DNA of 64,000 nt from SLNP01 sp964568875 (GTDB lineage Bacteria > Bacteroidota > Bacteroidia > Bacteroidales > VadinHA17), in contig CAZMSH010000001.1 of the NCBI GenBank assembly GCA_964568875.1, positions 124,001 to 188,000 of the forward strand, written 5' to 3'. The notes beneath the pieces were generated by a model, which had not been told where the DNA came from, ran no database searches, and saw nothing but the letters and a program-made list of their open reading frames with translations. Below, piece after piece: positions 8,726 through 17,971 of the stretch. The position numbers and the translations under genes were made by a program. The first letter of the stretch is position 1, and each line of letters starts with the position of its first letter.

Positions 8726-11700
8726 ATGAGAAAAATTCTATTCTTGTGTTTTGCGGTTTTTGGTGTTATGCTATCACAAACAGTGATGGCCCAACCGAAA
8801 ACCGTTACGGGCGTAGTAGTTGATGCCACCACAAATGAGACGCTACCAGGCGTAAACGTTACCATAAAGGGAACGGCCAGGGGAGTGAGTACAGATGTGA
8901 ATGGCCGCTACTCGATAAGTGTCTCCCCTGGTGAGATACTGGTCTTCAGCTTTGTTGGTTACACCGAACAGGAATTTACCGTCGGTGCACCCAATCAGAT
9001 CAATGTCAACCTCCAACCTGATATACAGGCTCTTGGTGAGGTTGTAGTAACTGCAGAGTTTGGTATGAAACGTGTGGCCAGGGCAATTGGCTCATCAGTT
9101 CAGAATGTCAGGGCTCAGGATATAGTTGAGTCGGGCCGTGACAACTTCATTACAGCACTGCAGGGACGTGTTGCCGGTATGAATGTTACTACAACCAGTG
9201 GTGCTCCCGGCGCATCAACCTCTGTGATATTAAGGAGCGTTACTTCCATTTCGGGAAATAACCAGCCTTTATACGTAATTGACGGTGTGCCGATGAATAA
9301 CTCAACCTTTGACCCTTTACAACTGGCTGACGGAGGGGCAAATTTCTCGGTACGCAACCTTGACTTTGCTTCACGTGGTAATGACTTCAATCCCGAAGAC
9401 ATTGAATCAGTTACAGTACTTAAGGGTGCTGCAGCGGCTGCGTTGTATGGTTCCAATGCCTCAAATGGTGCCATCATTATCACCACTAAGAAAGGTACTG
9501 CCGGAAGAGGTAAGGTTAGCTACAGCAATTCTTTCCGTTGGGATAATGCATATGGTTACCCTGAAGTTCAGGATAAATATGCCAATGGAGCCTACGGGAC
9601 TACCAATTACTATTACACCAGCAGGTATGGTGGTCTTTACCCGCAGGGAACAGTATTATATGACAACGTAGCAGCTATTCTTCAGACAGGATACACGTCA
9701 CGTCACAACATGTCGGTTGAGGGTGGATCTGACAAAGTCACAATTCGTGCCTCTGCTTCTACTCTCAACCAGAAAGGTGTTATAAAAACATCGGAGTATT
9801 CCAGGCTCAACCTATCTCTTGCAGGAAGGGCAGAAGTAAAAAGATGGATGACTGTCGAAGCTACAATGCAATATGCATCTACCAACCACAACAAGGTTCC
9901 TATCGGAACATCAGGTCCACTCTATATGGCAATGAGATGGCCCATGGTTGATGATATGTCGCAGTACCTCGATCCAGACGGTTCCCGAATGCGGATGCCA
10001 AGCTACTATACTGATACTGACCTGTTGAATCCGCTTTTCGGCTTGTACAAAAACAAATTGTATGACGAATCAGACCGGTTCATCTCTAACGCTGCAGTTA
10101 ATTTTACCCCGATTCAGAATACTTTCCTGCGCGTTCAGATGGGTTGGGACGTTGGTATGCAGACATTCTTCACCTCTACTCATCCGTATTATGCAAACAA
10201 TAACAATGGTACAGGAGTCTATAACATAGCAAAGGTAAACTTCTCCGATCCTACCATTAATATATTGGGGGGATATACAAATCAGTTCCTTGAAGACAAG
10301 CTTTCATTCTCGGCTCAGTTTGGGTATCATCAGGTTGAGAACAAGGTGAGTAACGTTGCCACAACCGGATCAAAATATGCTGTGGTTGACTTCCAGTCTA
10401 TCAACAATGTTGACCCGCTGACGATAAATTCAACTCAGAGGAATACCAGGCGCAGAGTTCAGGCTTTCTCGGGACAGATGGAGTTTGGTTATATGAATAT
10501 GGCATTCCTTACTTTCAGGGCCAGAAATGACTGGTCCTCAACTCTTCCATTTGATAACAGGATGTACTTCTATCCTGCTGTTGAGGGAGCCTTTATCCTT
10601 TCTGAACTACCTGCTATCGAAAACGTTAATCAGATTAACTACCTCAAGTTAAGAGGGTCAATTGCAAGAGTAGGCCGTGATGCAGGTCCGCTTGAGATAG
10701 ATCCCCAGCTCGAAGCAACAGGTCTTACAGGCGGTGGATACAAGTATGGATTTACAGGGCCGAACAAGAAACTCAGACCGGAGATGACAACATCCTGGGA
10801 GGTTGGTTTTGAAACCCGTCTTCTCGATGATCGTATCAACGCCGACTTCACCTATTTCAAAACATATTGTGATGACCAGATTGTAAAATCCTTCCGTCTG
10901 AGCTATGCTACCGGATTCGTATTAAACAATATGAATGTAGGTACCTTTGAAACATGGGGTTGGGAGAGCCATATTGACGGTGATATTGTACGTACTTCAA
11001 GAGGTCTGCGCTGGAACGTTGGCCTTAACATGTCAAGTACCGATTCAGAGATAGTGTACCTGCCTCCTAATGTGACGGAATACTACAATCCTTATACCTG
11101 GAACTCAGGTAACATCAGGAACGGTATCATGCTCGGACATCCTATTACCACACTTACAGGCCGGGCATATCTCCGCAATGATGCAGGAGATATTCTTATC
11201 AGTCCAACAACAGGACTTCCTCTTGTGAGTTCAGCATGGAGCATTGTAGGTAACCGTGAGCCTAAACTCAGGTTCGGTATAACTTCAACCCTGAACTATA
11301 TGGGATTCAGGCTAAGTGCAATGTTCGCCGGCCGTTACAAGGCGACTGTTGTTAATGGTACCAAGCGTACTATGATGTCAAACGGTCTGAGCTGGGAGTC
11401 GGTAGATCTTCGCGAAGCAGGTCCGGTTGTATTTAAAGGCGTACTGCAGGATGGCAATGAAAACAGTGCGAATCCGACACCAAATAATATTGCAGTTACC
11501 TACGGAGCATACGGCAGTTCTATTTATACCGGCAGTGATGAGGACTGGATTGAAAAGGATGTCAACTATATTCGCCTTCAGGAATTGCGACTCTCATACA
11601 ATCTACCGGTCAATCTTCTTAACAGACTGCCTTTCCAGACGGCAAACCTGTTTGTGTCAGGAAACGATCTGATTACATGGACCAACTATTCGGGTATCGA

Positions 11701-11818
11701 TGCTGTTGGTAATACGGTTTCGGCCGCAGCCGGCGGAACAGGGGGTGAAGGTATTGATGTATGGTCGCTGCCTATGCCAAGAGGATTTTCAATCGGTATC
11801 GCCGTAACATTTAAATAA
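8726..11818 (+). CDS. SusC/RagA-family TonB-linked outer membrane transporter
   Basis: A 1030-residue protein with signal peptide MRKILFLCFAVFGVMLSQTVMA, a CarboxypepD-regulatory-like domain at about 25-110 (TGVVVDATTNETLPGVNVTI), a plug domain at about 125-260 ending in the hallmark ESVTVLKGAAAAALYGSNAS, and a C-terminal beta-barrel ending in Phe-Lys. SusC proteins import large nutrients through the outer membrane with TonB energy and a SusD lid. The SusD gene follows with an 18-base gap. I use ATG 8726; an overlapping ATG at 8721 opens only a two-codon frame. No sigma/anti-sigma or sensor gene adjoins it. The substrate is unknown; the cell-wall recycling genes upstream suggest muropeptides, and the phosphoesterase downstream suggests phosphorylated ligands. 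Confidence 0.96.
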   Translation: MRKILFLCFAVFGVMLSQTVMAQPKTVTGVVVDATTNETLPGVNVTIKGTARGVSTDVNGRYSISVSPGEILVFSFVGYTEQEFTVGAPNQINVNLQPDIQALGEVVVTAEFGMKRVARAIGSSVQNVRAQDIVESGRDNFITALQGRVAGMNVTTTSGAPGASTSVILRSVTSISGNNQPLYVIDGVPMNNSTFDPLQLADGGANFSVRNLDFASRGNDFNPEDIESVTVLKGAAAAALYGSNASNGAIIITTKKGTAGRGKVSYSNSFRWDNAYGYPEVQDKYANGAYGTTNYYYTSRYGGLYPQGTVLYDNVAAILQTGYTSRHNMSVEGGSDKVTIRASASTLNQKGVIKTSEYSRLNLSLAGRAEVKRWMTVEATMQYASTNHNKVPIGTSGPLYMAMRWPMVDDMSQYLDPDGSRMRMPSYYTDTDLLNPLFGLYKNKLYDESDRFISNAAVNFTPIQNTFLRVQMGWDVGMQTFFTSTHPYYANNNNGTGVYNIAKVNFSDPTINILGGYTNQFLEDKLSFSAQFGYHQVENKVSNVATTGSKYAVVDFQSINNVDPLTINSTQRNTRRRVQAFSGQMEFGYMNMAFLTFRARNDWSSTLPFDNRMYFYPAVEGAFILSELPAIENVNQINYLKLRGSIARVGRDAGPLEIDPQLEATGLTGGGYKYGFTGPNKKLRPEMTTSWEVGFETRLLDDRINADFTYFKTYCDDQIVKSFRLSYATGFVLNNMNVGTFETWGWESHIDGDIVRTSRGLRWNVGLNMSSTDSEIVYLPPNVTEYYNPYTWNSGNIRNGIMLGHPITTLTGRAYLRNDAGDILISPTTGLPLVSSAWSIVGNREPKLRFGITSTLNYMGFRLSAMFAGRYKATVVNGTKRTMMSNGLSWESVDLREAGPVVFKGVLQDGNENSANPTPNNIAVTYGAYGSSIYTGSDEDWIEKDVNYIRLQELRLSYNLPVNLLNRLPFQTANLFVSGNDLITWTNYSGIDAVGNTVSAAAGGTGGEGIDVWSLPMPRGFSIGIAVTFK

Positions 11819-11836
11819 TTGAAAATATATAAAACT

Positions 11837-13723
11837 ATGATAAGAAAAATTTCATTATCAGTAGTTCTTGCGATATCGCTTATGTTTGCAACAACAAGTT
11901 GCGATAAGTATCTAGATGTCAACAAGAATATAGACGCTCCTGATTATGTTGAGGCTTATCTCTATCTTGCAGGGATAATACAGCAGTATCAGGGCATGTA
12001 CTGGGATATACGTGCACTAGGTCCCCTTACACAGATGATGGGCACTTCTTCGTATACCACATTTGCTACCCATTATTATTCACCGGGCAGTGATGCCGGG
12101 GCAGAAATATTCAGGGTTGTTTACTGGCTCCAGGGCATGAATCTTGAGAATCTCATTAACCAATCGGTTGAAGAAGAACAATGGACGCTTGCGGGTATAG
12201 GTCTTGCCATCAAGGCATATTCCTGGGATCAGCTTACAAAGTTTCACGCTGACCTTCCAATGAAGCAGGCATATGTTCCAGGGTTGCTTTCATTTGAATA
12301 TGATTATCAGAATGAGATCTACACTCAGGTAAGAGAGTGGGCTTACACGGCAATTGAATACCTCGAGAAGGATGATCCTGTGAATTACGGATCAAAGATA
12401 TCAGCCAACGACTACATCTATTACGGAGACAAGGCAAAATGGATCAAATTCGCATATGGTGTGATTGTCAGAAATCTGTCATCACTCTCCAATAAGTCTG
12501 ATTTCAGTTCAGCTTATGCTCAGGAGCTGATCACGGCTGCAGGGAAATCACTGCAAACGACAGATGATGATGCGACTGTAAAGATAGCCGGTGGTTCAGA
12601 TGCTGCACCGTTCTCCTCCTACAATAATTTCTGGGGAACTTTCAGAAGAAACCTTAACAGATCATACTGGCAGCATGAATATGCAGTCCAGGTTTTTACC
12701 GGAACGGTTCCTAAATACGACGAAACCACAGGAGACAAATTGCCCGCTGCAGTTACCAATCCTTATTATCCTTACGAACTGGCTGACATGCAGATAGTAA
12801 CAGATACAGTTAAGACTGTCGCAGGTCACTTCGATCCGCGTGTAGCCGTTAAGCTTGCAACGACTCATGATCCGAATTTCGAATACATTGATGTCGCTGA
12901 TAGTGTCAAGACAAGAAAGTACTATGGTGGTACTTTTACCGGACTAACAGGCCCGATAGGTACTGCACCATCTTTCTATGGAAGAAACTCTACCTCAGCA
13001 TATGCCGGATCTACACATGATGGGAAGGGTAAATGGCTCTTCAGGGATGATGCTCCCTATATCCTGATGACGGCAGCTGAGATTAAATTCTGTCTGGCCG
13101 AAGCTTACTGGAAACTAGGGGAAAAGCTGAATGCCTATAATGCGTTCAGGGATGCCGTAAAAGAAGACCTGGCATTTACAGCCAAATATATCTCACCGGG
13201 GGCCAAGGGCTCACCAACCGGAGGCGATAAGGTTACCACGGCTGTATTTAACCAGCTTGCTTCAGAGTATGCTGCAGGGCCTTATGTAGATGCACTTCCG
13301 TTTGATGATTTTTCACTCTCCCATATTATGATGCAGAAGTGGGTTGCTCTCTATCCATGGGGTGCTCTGGAAGCCTGGGTTGACATGAGGAAGTACCATT
13401 ATGATATCATCTATACTGGCGACTATCCCTCTAACGGAAACGGCTGGAGCCTTAGTCAGGTAGACCAGAAGTGGGACTCCGATGCGACAAAAGTCTACAA
13501 GGGATTCTACCTTGCTCCGGCACAGGTGCAGGGAAGGAAATCTACCTGGAATGCCTTTAATGATGGCTCGCCCTGCTACAGGATACGTCCGCGCTATAAC
13601 TCTGAGTATATGTGGAACAAGCCTGCTCTTGAATCTCTCAAGCCGATAAGCGGAACAGCAGATAATTATCACACATCTATTCCCTGGTTTGCTTATCCCG
13701 GTTCCATACCAGGTTTGAATTAG
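11837..13723 (+). CDS. SusD/RagB-family nutrient-binding lipoprotein (SusD-like_2 type)
   Basis: I choose ATG 11837, which gives a clean lipoprotein signal MIRKISLSVVLAISLMFATTSC; a TTG directly after the susC stop would add six residues. The mature protein begins CDKYLDVNKNIDAP, typical of the SusD-like_2 branch, and has the all-helical TPR-like character of the family, including TAAEIKFCLAEAYWKLG near 415 and a Trp/Tyr-rich C-terminus. It should sit on the cell surface as the lid of the SusC barrel just upstream. The 628-residue length is somewhat above the common 500-550. The operon continues with a small lipoprotein 16 bases on. Confidence 0.95.
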   Translation: MIRKISLSVVLAISLMFATTSCDKYLDVNKNIDAPDYVEAYLYLAGIIQQYQGMYWDIRALGPLTQMMGTSSYTTFATHYYSPGSDAGAEIFRVVYWLQGMNLENLINQSVEEEQWTLAGIGLAIKAYSWDQLTKFHADLPMKQAYVPGLLSFEYDYQNEIYTQVREWAYTAIEYLEKDDPVNYGSKISANDYIYYGDKAKWIKFAYGVIVRNLSSLSNKSDFSSAYAQELITAAGKSLQTTDDDATVKIAGGSDAAPFSSYNNFWGTFRRNLNRSYWQHEYAVQVFTGTVPKYDETTGDKLPAAVTNPYYPYELADMQIVTDTVKTVAGHFDPRVAVKLATTHDPNFEYIDVADSVKTRKYYGGTFTGLTGPIGTAPSFYGRNSTSAYAGSTHDGKGKWLFRDDAPYILMTAAEIKFCLAEAYWKLGEKLNAYNAFRDAVKEDLAFTAKYISPGAKGSPTGGDKVTTAVFNQLASEYAAGPYVDALPFDDFSLSHIMMQKWVALYPWGALEAWVDMRKYHYDIIYTGDYPSNGNGWSLSQVDQKWDSDATKVYKGFYLAPAQVQGRKSTWNAFNDGSPCYRIRPRYNSEYMWNKPALESLKPISGTADNYHTSIPWFAYPGSIPGLN

Positions 13724-13739
13724 TTAACCCGTTAAAACT

Positions 13740-14582
13740 ATGACTATGAAAATCTATAGATATTTCGGACTGGTTTTGCTGGTAGCATTTTCGATCTCAT
13801 GTGAAAAGAATGTTATTGAGTACCCAACCACTCCTATTAACGAAATGGCTGAATTCCAGCTGCACTACTTCGTTCCTGTCGTGTCCGGTTCAGCCAATAA
13901 CATAACAAGGGTTGAAGTCAACGGTCAGCTCTATGCCAATGAAAAGGCGCCCCTGGCCACGTATAACGCTATACCAAGTGGTACCACAGGTAAGTTTTAT
14001 GCAGTTAGCCCCGGGTCGGTAAACTTTAAGCTCTATCAGGGCTCTGCCGGTGATAACCTTGTTTATGATCAGAATATTACGCTTACTGCCGGTAAGCAGA
14101 ATATATTCGTCCATGATTTTGCCCAGCCTGCCATCGTCTTCGACAATGGTTATCCGTACACTGCGAGGGTAACTATGGACACTGATTCAGTGGCATGGAT
14201 CAAGTTTTACCATTTCCTGTATGAGACAGCTGGTGTGACGAATGACACCAGAATTCAATACCAGTATATTGATCCTGATACTGATGAGTCAGTAAACATT
14301 GGTGAGCCTGTTTCTTTCGGTCAAACAACCGGATGGCAGCCTGTAAAGGTTATCAAGGCTGTTTTTAACTCATCAGGCTCGAGACTTATTCAACTGAGAA
14401 TTAAAGTTGTTGATGCAGGTGGAAATATTACAGGAGACCTGCAGGTAAGGAATTCTGCCGGTAACTTCGTGAACTATACTGGTTCTGCAACCCTCTTTAT
14501 AGGTCGCAGATACCATCATATCATGGCAGGCTACAGAGCCGCCGTACCGATCTCGTCGGTAAGGGTCTTTACTGCACTTTAA
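13740..14582 (+). CDS. Lipoprotein of unknown function, DUF4397-like, in SusCD operon
   Basis: A 280-residue protein with a lipoprotein signal (YFGLVLLVAFSISC, then Glu-Lys), starting at ATG 13740 or ATG 13746. After the lipobox, a stretch at about 35-135 resembles DUF4397 beta-sandwich proteins (FYAVSPGSVNFKLYQ, then LTAGKQNIFVHDF). The rest is beta-rich with no catalytic motif I recognise. As the third gene after SusC and SusD, and closed by a strong terminator, it may be an accessory surface ligand-binding protein. Many Sus-like loci carry such a poorly conserved third lipoprotein. The function is inferred from place only. Confidence 0.8.
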   Translation: MTMKIYRYFGLVLLVAFSISCEKNVIEYPTTPINEMAEFQLHYFVPVVSGSANNITRVEVNGQLYANEKAPLATYNAIPSGTTGKFYAVSPGSVNFKLYQGSAGDNLVYDQNITLTAGKQNIFVHDFAQPAIVFDNGYPYTARVTMDTDSVAWIKFYHFLYETAGVTNDTRIQYQYIDPDTDESVNIGEPVSFGQTTGWQPVKVIKAVFNSSGSRLIQLRIKVVDAGGNITGDLQVRNSAGNFVNYTGSATLFIGRRYHHIMAGYRAAVPISSVRVFTAL

Positions 14583-14600
14583 CAGTCTGACTGTGCTTGA

Positions 14601-14644
14601 CAAAAGGCTGTCACAACCAGATTGCGACAGCCTTTTGTTTTTTT
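14601..14644 (+). terminator. Rho-independent terminator of the susCD operon
   Basis: CAAAAGGCTGTC (14601-14612) pairs perfectly with GACAGCCTTTTG (14626-14637) around a 13-base loop, followed by seven T. It lies 19 bases after the stop of the third operon gene, so the SusC/SusD/lipoprotein unit ends here. Confidence 0.92.
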
Positions 14645-14679
14645 AAATACTGATAATTACAACTAAACAGACAATATCA

Positions 14680-16569
14680 ATGAAAATAGTCTCCAGACTT
14701 GTATATGTGCTGCTGCCTGTTGTGACAGTTTTAATGACAGCAATTTCATGCATAAAAGGACCGAATGATAGCCTTAAGTTTGCATTCCTTACCGATTTAC
14801 ATGTTACACCCGGATCGGCGAATGCCGGGATGCTCAGACTGGTTGTTGAAGAAATAAACGGTTCCGACGCAGACCTGGTGGTAATTACCGGCGATCTTAC
14901 CAATGCAGGTTCTGATGCAGAACTTGAACTGGTAAAGAGTATCCTTGACAGTTTACAGAAAACCTACCTGATAATACCGGGCAATCATGAAACCAACTGG
15001 TCGGAAAGCGGGGGACTTAAGATTACTGAACTATGGGACGATGACAGGTTCCTTTATGAAACCGGCAATTACCTGCTAACCGGATTCAGTACCGGTCCTT
15101 TTATGAAAATGAGTGACGGACATGTAAAGAGGGAGGATATTCAGTGGCTGGGCAGCGAACTGACAAAATACAAGGGTAAGTCGAAGAAGCTGCTTGTCTT
15201 TGCGCATTATCCGCTTGCTGAAGGACTCGACAACTGGTTTGACGTCACCGGCCTGCTTAAAGAACACAATGCTCTTGCTGTTTTTTGTGGCCACGGACAT
15301 CGTCTGGGACTTCATAATTTTGACGGAATACCTGGTGTAATGGGCCGCGCCCTTATGCAGGGCAATCCCCCTGTAGCAGGATACAATATAGCTGAAGTAA
15401 GAAACGACTCTCTTTTTGTTTCGGAAAAGCTTCTGGGAATAGATTCAATTGGTAAGGTCATCGGCATAAGCCTTATTAATCCGGTTGAAATCAGTTCTCT
15501 TCCCGTATCTTCCCGTCCCGATTACAGTGTTAATGATCTGTATACTTATGTCTTTCCATCATATGAATGGGCAGATACAGCCTCAATAATGGCCGGCGTA
15601 TGCCTGGCTGGTGACTCAGTTTTCGTATATGCAAATTCATTGGGATGGGTAAAGGCAGTAAATCATTTAGTTGACACTATAGTCTGGCAGAAGCGATTCT
15701 CCGGCACTCTTTTCTCGACCCCTGCTGTTGCGGGCAATGCAGTAGTATTCGGATCACTGGATGGTAATATCTATGGGCTTGATGTCAGTAATGGAGACAT
15801 ACTCTGGAGTGTTGATGCCGGAACGCCTGTGCTTGCGTCTCCTCTTGCTGACGGACCGGATGTATATATTGGAGGTGGCACTGCAGCATTCTACAGAATT
15901 GATGCTGCGACAGGTGATATAATATGGTCGTTTGCCGGCATTGATGGTCTTATACAGGGTAAACCGGCACTATCGGGAGATAATGTTGTCTTCGGAGCGT
16001 GGGACAGGCATCTGTATAACCTTTCGTCAGCTACGGGAGATCTGAAATGGAAGTGGAACAACGGAAGGGTGAATGAACTCTTTTCTCCGGGAAACATAGT
16101 GCCGGTTATAAGCGCAGGCAGAGTCTTTATTGTTGCCCCCGACAGGTATATGACTGCAATAGATATTGTAACAGGGCAGGAGGCATGGAGAACGGCAAAA
16201 CATCAGGTACGCGAATCGATGGGTATATCTCCCGACGGAAAGGAGGTCTTTGTTAAACTGATGAATGATTCAATAGTTTCAGTATCGGCTGTAACGAGAG
16301 AATTTAAGACACTGTGGGCCGTTGATGCCGGCATTGGTTATGATCATAATCCGTGCCCTCTTCTGTCAGATGATAATTATGTTATCGGGGCAACCAAAAA
16401 CGGACTGGTGACAGCTATAGACAGAAAGAGCAAATCAGTCGCCTGGATGCATAAAACCGGAAACTCATCGGTAAACAACCTGGTATTTGATGCATCAGGA
16501 AATATCTGGCTCTCGTTACCAGAAGGGAAAATTATCAGATTAGCAAACAAATCAATCAAATCAGACTAA
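14680..16569 (+). CDS. Lipoprotein: calcineurin-like metallophosphoesterase fused to PQQ-type beta-propeller
   Basis: A 629-residue protein with lipoprotein signal VVTVLMTAISC. Residues about 30-230 are a metallophosphoesterase: TDLH near 37, VITGDLTNAGSD near 70, GNHETNWS near 101 and CGHGH near 203 provide the usual two-metal ligands. Residues about 290-625 are repeats of the PQQ/quinoprotein-like propeller type, such as VFGSLDGNIYGLD, VNGDILW-like strands, VVFGAWDRHLYNLS and VIGATKNGLVTAIDRKS. It should hydrolyse an extracytoplasmic phosphoester, with the propeller acting as binding scaffold; true PQQ binding is doubtful. It lies 35 bases beyond the susCD terminator and has its own 85-base gap to the next gene, so it may be co-regulated or independent. 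Confidence 0.88.
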   Translation: MKIVSRLVYVLLPVVTVLMTAISCIKGPNDSLKFAFLTDLHVTPGSANAGMLRLVVEEINGSDADLVVITGDLTNAGSDAELELVKSILDSLQKTYLIIPGNHETNWSESGGLKITELWDDDRFLYETGNYLLTGFSTGPFMKMSDGHVKREDIQWLGSELTKYKGKSKKLLVFAHYPLAEGLDNWFDVTGLLKEHNALAVFCGHGHRLGLHNFDGIPGVMGRALMQGNPPVAGYNIAEVRNDSLFVSEKLLGIDSIGKVIGISLINPVEISSLPVSSRPDYSVNDLYTYVFPSYEWADTASIMAGVCLAGDSVFVYANSLGWVKAVNHLVDTIVWQKRFSGTLFSTPAVAGNAVVFGSLDGNIYGLDVSNGDILWSVDAGTPVLASPLADGPDVYIGGGTAAFYRIDAATGDIIWSFAGIDGLIQGKPALSGDNVVFGAWDRHLYNLSSATGDLKWKWNNGRVNELFSPGNIVPVISAGRVFIVAPDRYMTAIDIVTGQEAWRTAKHQVRESMGISPDGKEVFVKLMNDSIVSVSAVTREFKTLWAVDAGIGYDHNPCPLLSDDNYVIGATKNGLVTAIDRKSKSVAWMHKTGNSSVNNLVFDASGNIWLSLPEGKIIRLANKSIKSD

Positions 16570-16585
16570 TCAAAGAATCATCACT

Positions 16586-16624
16586 TTCTCACATTCTCCG
16601 ATTCTCACATTATCCGTATATTTG
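16586..16624 (+). promoter_or_regulatory. Promoter region of the carboxynorspermidine genes with a 16-base tandem repeat
   Basis: TATATTTG at 16617-16624 matches the -7 consensus TAnnTTTG and lies 30 bases before the dehydrogenase start. Just upstream, TTCTCACATTCTCCGA (16586-16601) is repeated as TTCTCACATTATCCGT (16602-16617), 14 of 16 identical, covering where a -33 box should be. No TTTG is present there. Confidence 0.5.
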
Positions 16625-16654
16625 CCGCAACGGTCACTATAAAATATTTATGTC

Positions 16655-17848
16655 ATGAGTAAAGTATTGCTTATCGGGGCAGGAGGTGTAGGTACTGTTG
16701 TTGCCCATAAGATGGCCTCCCTGCCTGAGATATTTTCTGAGGTGCTGATTGCAAGCCGCACAAAATCAAAATGTGATGCAATTGCTGAAAAGATTGGTAG
16801 TGAAAGGATTAAAACAGCTAAGGTGGATGCGGATAATGTGCCTGAACTGGTCTCTCTGATAAAGACATTCAAACCTGATTTGGTGGTCAACGTGGCATTA
16901 CCATACCAGGATCTTCATATTATGGATGCCTGTCTGGAAACGGGAGTATCATATCTTGATACAGCCAATTATGAACCCCCTGAAGAGGCTAAATTTGAAT
17001 ACAGCTGGCAATGGGCATATCAGGACAAATACCGTGATGCCGGAATAACGGCGATCCTGGGATGCGGTTTTGATCCGGGTGTGACCAGCATATTTACTGC
17101 CTATGCTGCTAAGCATCACTTTGATGAGATTCATTACCTCGATATCGTCGATTGTAATGCAGGAGATCACGGAAAGGCCTTTGCAACAAACTTCAATCCT
17201 GAGATTAACATCAGGGAGGTGACTCAGAAGGGTAAATACTGGGAAGATGGCGAATGGATATACACAGAGCCTCATGAGATTCATAAACCTCTTAATTATC
17301 CCGAAATCGGGCCCAGGGAGTCATACCTTATCTACCATGAGGAGCTGGAGTCCCTTGTGAAGAACTTCCCAACCATAAAAAGGGCCAGATTCTGGATGAC
17401 ATTCGGCCAGGAATACCTTACCCATCTCAGGGTCATACAAAACATCGGCATGGCCGGTATTGAGCCGGTGATGTTTGAAGGAAGGGAGATTGTGCCGATT
17501 CAGTTCCTTAAGGCTGTATTGCCAAATCCGGGAGACCTTGGGGAGAACTACAAGGGCTGGACATCGATTGGCTGCCGTATAAGGGGGGTGAAGGATGGAA
17601 AAGAAAAAACCTACTATATATACAATAACTGCAGCCACGAAGAGGCTTACAGGGAGACAGGAACTCAGGCCGTAAGCTACACAACCGGAGTCCCTGCTGC
17701 TATAGGTGCCATGATGTATCTTAAGGGATTATGGAGGAGGCCTGGTGTCTTTAATGTGGAGGAGTTCGACCCTGATCCGTTTATGGAACAACTCAATCTT
17801 CTGGGCCTTCCCTGGGTAGAACTACATGGCGTTGATCTGGAACTCTGA
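16655..17848 (+). CDS. Carboxynorspermidine/carboxyspermidine dehydrogenase (saccharopine dehydrogenase family)
   Basis: A 397-residue cytoplasmic enzyme with an N-terminal Rossmann motif LLIGAGGVGTVVAHKMA (residues 5-21) and the family marks DLVVNVALPYQDLHIMDAC near 75 and GCGFDPGVTSIF near 140. It matches the carboxynorspermidine dehydrogenase branch of the saccharopine dehydrogenase family, which reductively joins aspartate semialdehyde to putrescine or diaminopropane using NADPH. The next gene encodes the matching decarboxylase, which makes the pathway call firm. Gut and marine bacteria use this route, without S-adenosylmethionine decarboxylase, to make spermidine or norspermidine. The two genes are separated by 123 bases filled with heptamer repeats. 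Confidence 0.93.
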   Translation: MSKVLLIGAGGVGTVVAHKMASLPEIFSEVLIASRTKSKCDAIAEKIGSERIKTAKVDADNVPELVSLIKTFKPDLVVNVALPYQDLHIMDACLETGVSYLDTANYEPPEEAKFEYSWQWAYQDKYRDAGITAILGCGFDPGVTSIFTAYAAKHHFDEIHYLDIVDCNAGDHGKAFATNFNPEINIREVTQKGKYWEDGEWIYTEPHEIHKPLNYPEIGPRESYLIYHEELESLVKNFPTIKRARFWMTFGQEYLTHLRVIQNIGMAGIEPVMFEGREIVPIQFLKAVLPNPGDLGENYKGWTSIGCRIRGVKDGKEKTYYIYNNCSHEEAYRETGTQAVSYTTGVPAAIGAMMYLKGLWRRPGVFNVEEFDPDPFMEQLNLLGLPWVELHGVDLEL

Positions 17849-17849
17849 T

Positions 17850-17968
17850 GATTTACGATTTACGATTTGCACGGAACCAGTAACCAGAACCGAGACCGGC
17901 GAAAGCCGGGCGAGATCACGACCGAAGGAAGTAAACCAGTAACCAGTAACCAGTAACCAGCAACCAGC
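17850..17968 (+). repeat. Heptamer tandem repeat B (GATTTAC and AACCAGT units) with a GNRA-loop hairpin
   Basis: Starting one base after the dehydrogenase stop there are GATTTAC, GATTTAC and GATTTGC (17850-17870), then scattered AACCAG units, then five units AACCAGT x3 and AACCAGC x2 (17934-17968) that end three bases before the nspC ATG. Between them lies a hairpin, CCGGC-GAAA-GCCGG (17896-17909), with a GNRA-type loop. The repeats occupy the place of the nspC ribosome-binding site. Confidence 0.88.
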
Positions 17969-17971
17969 ATA

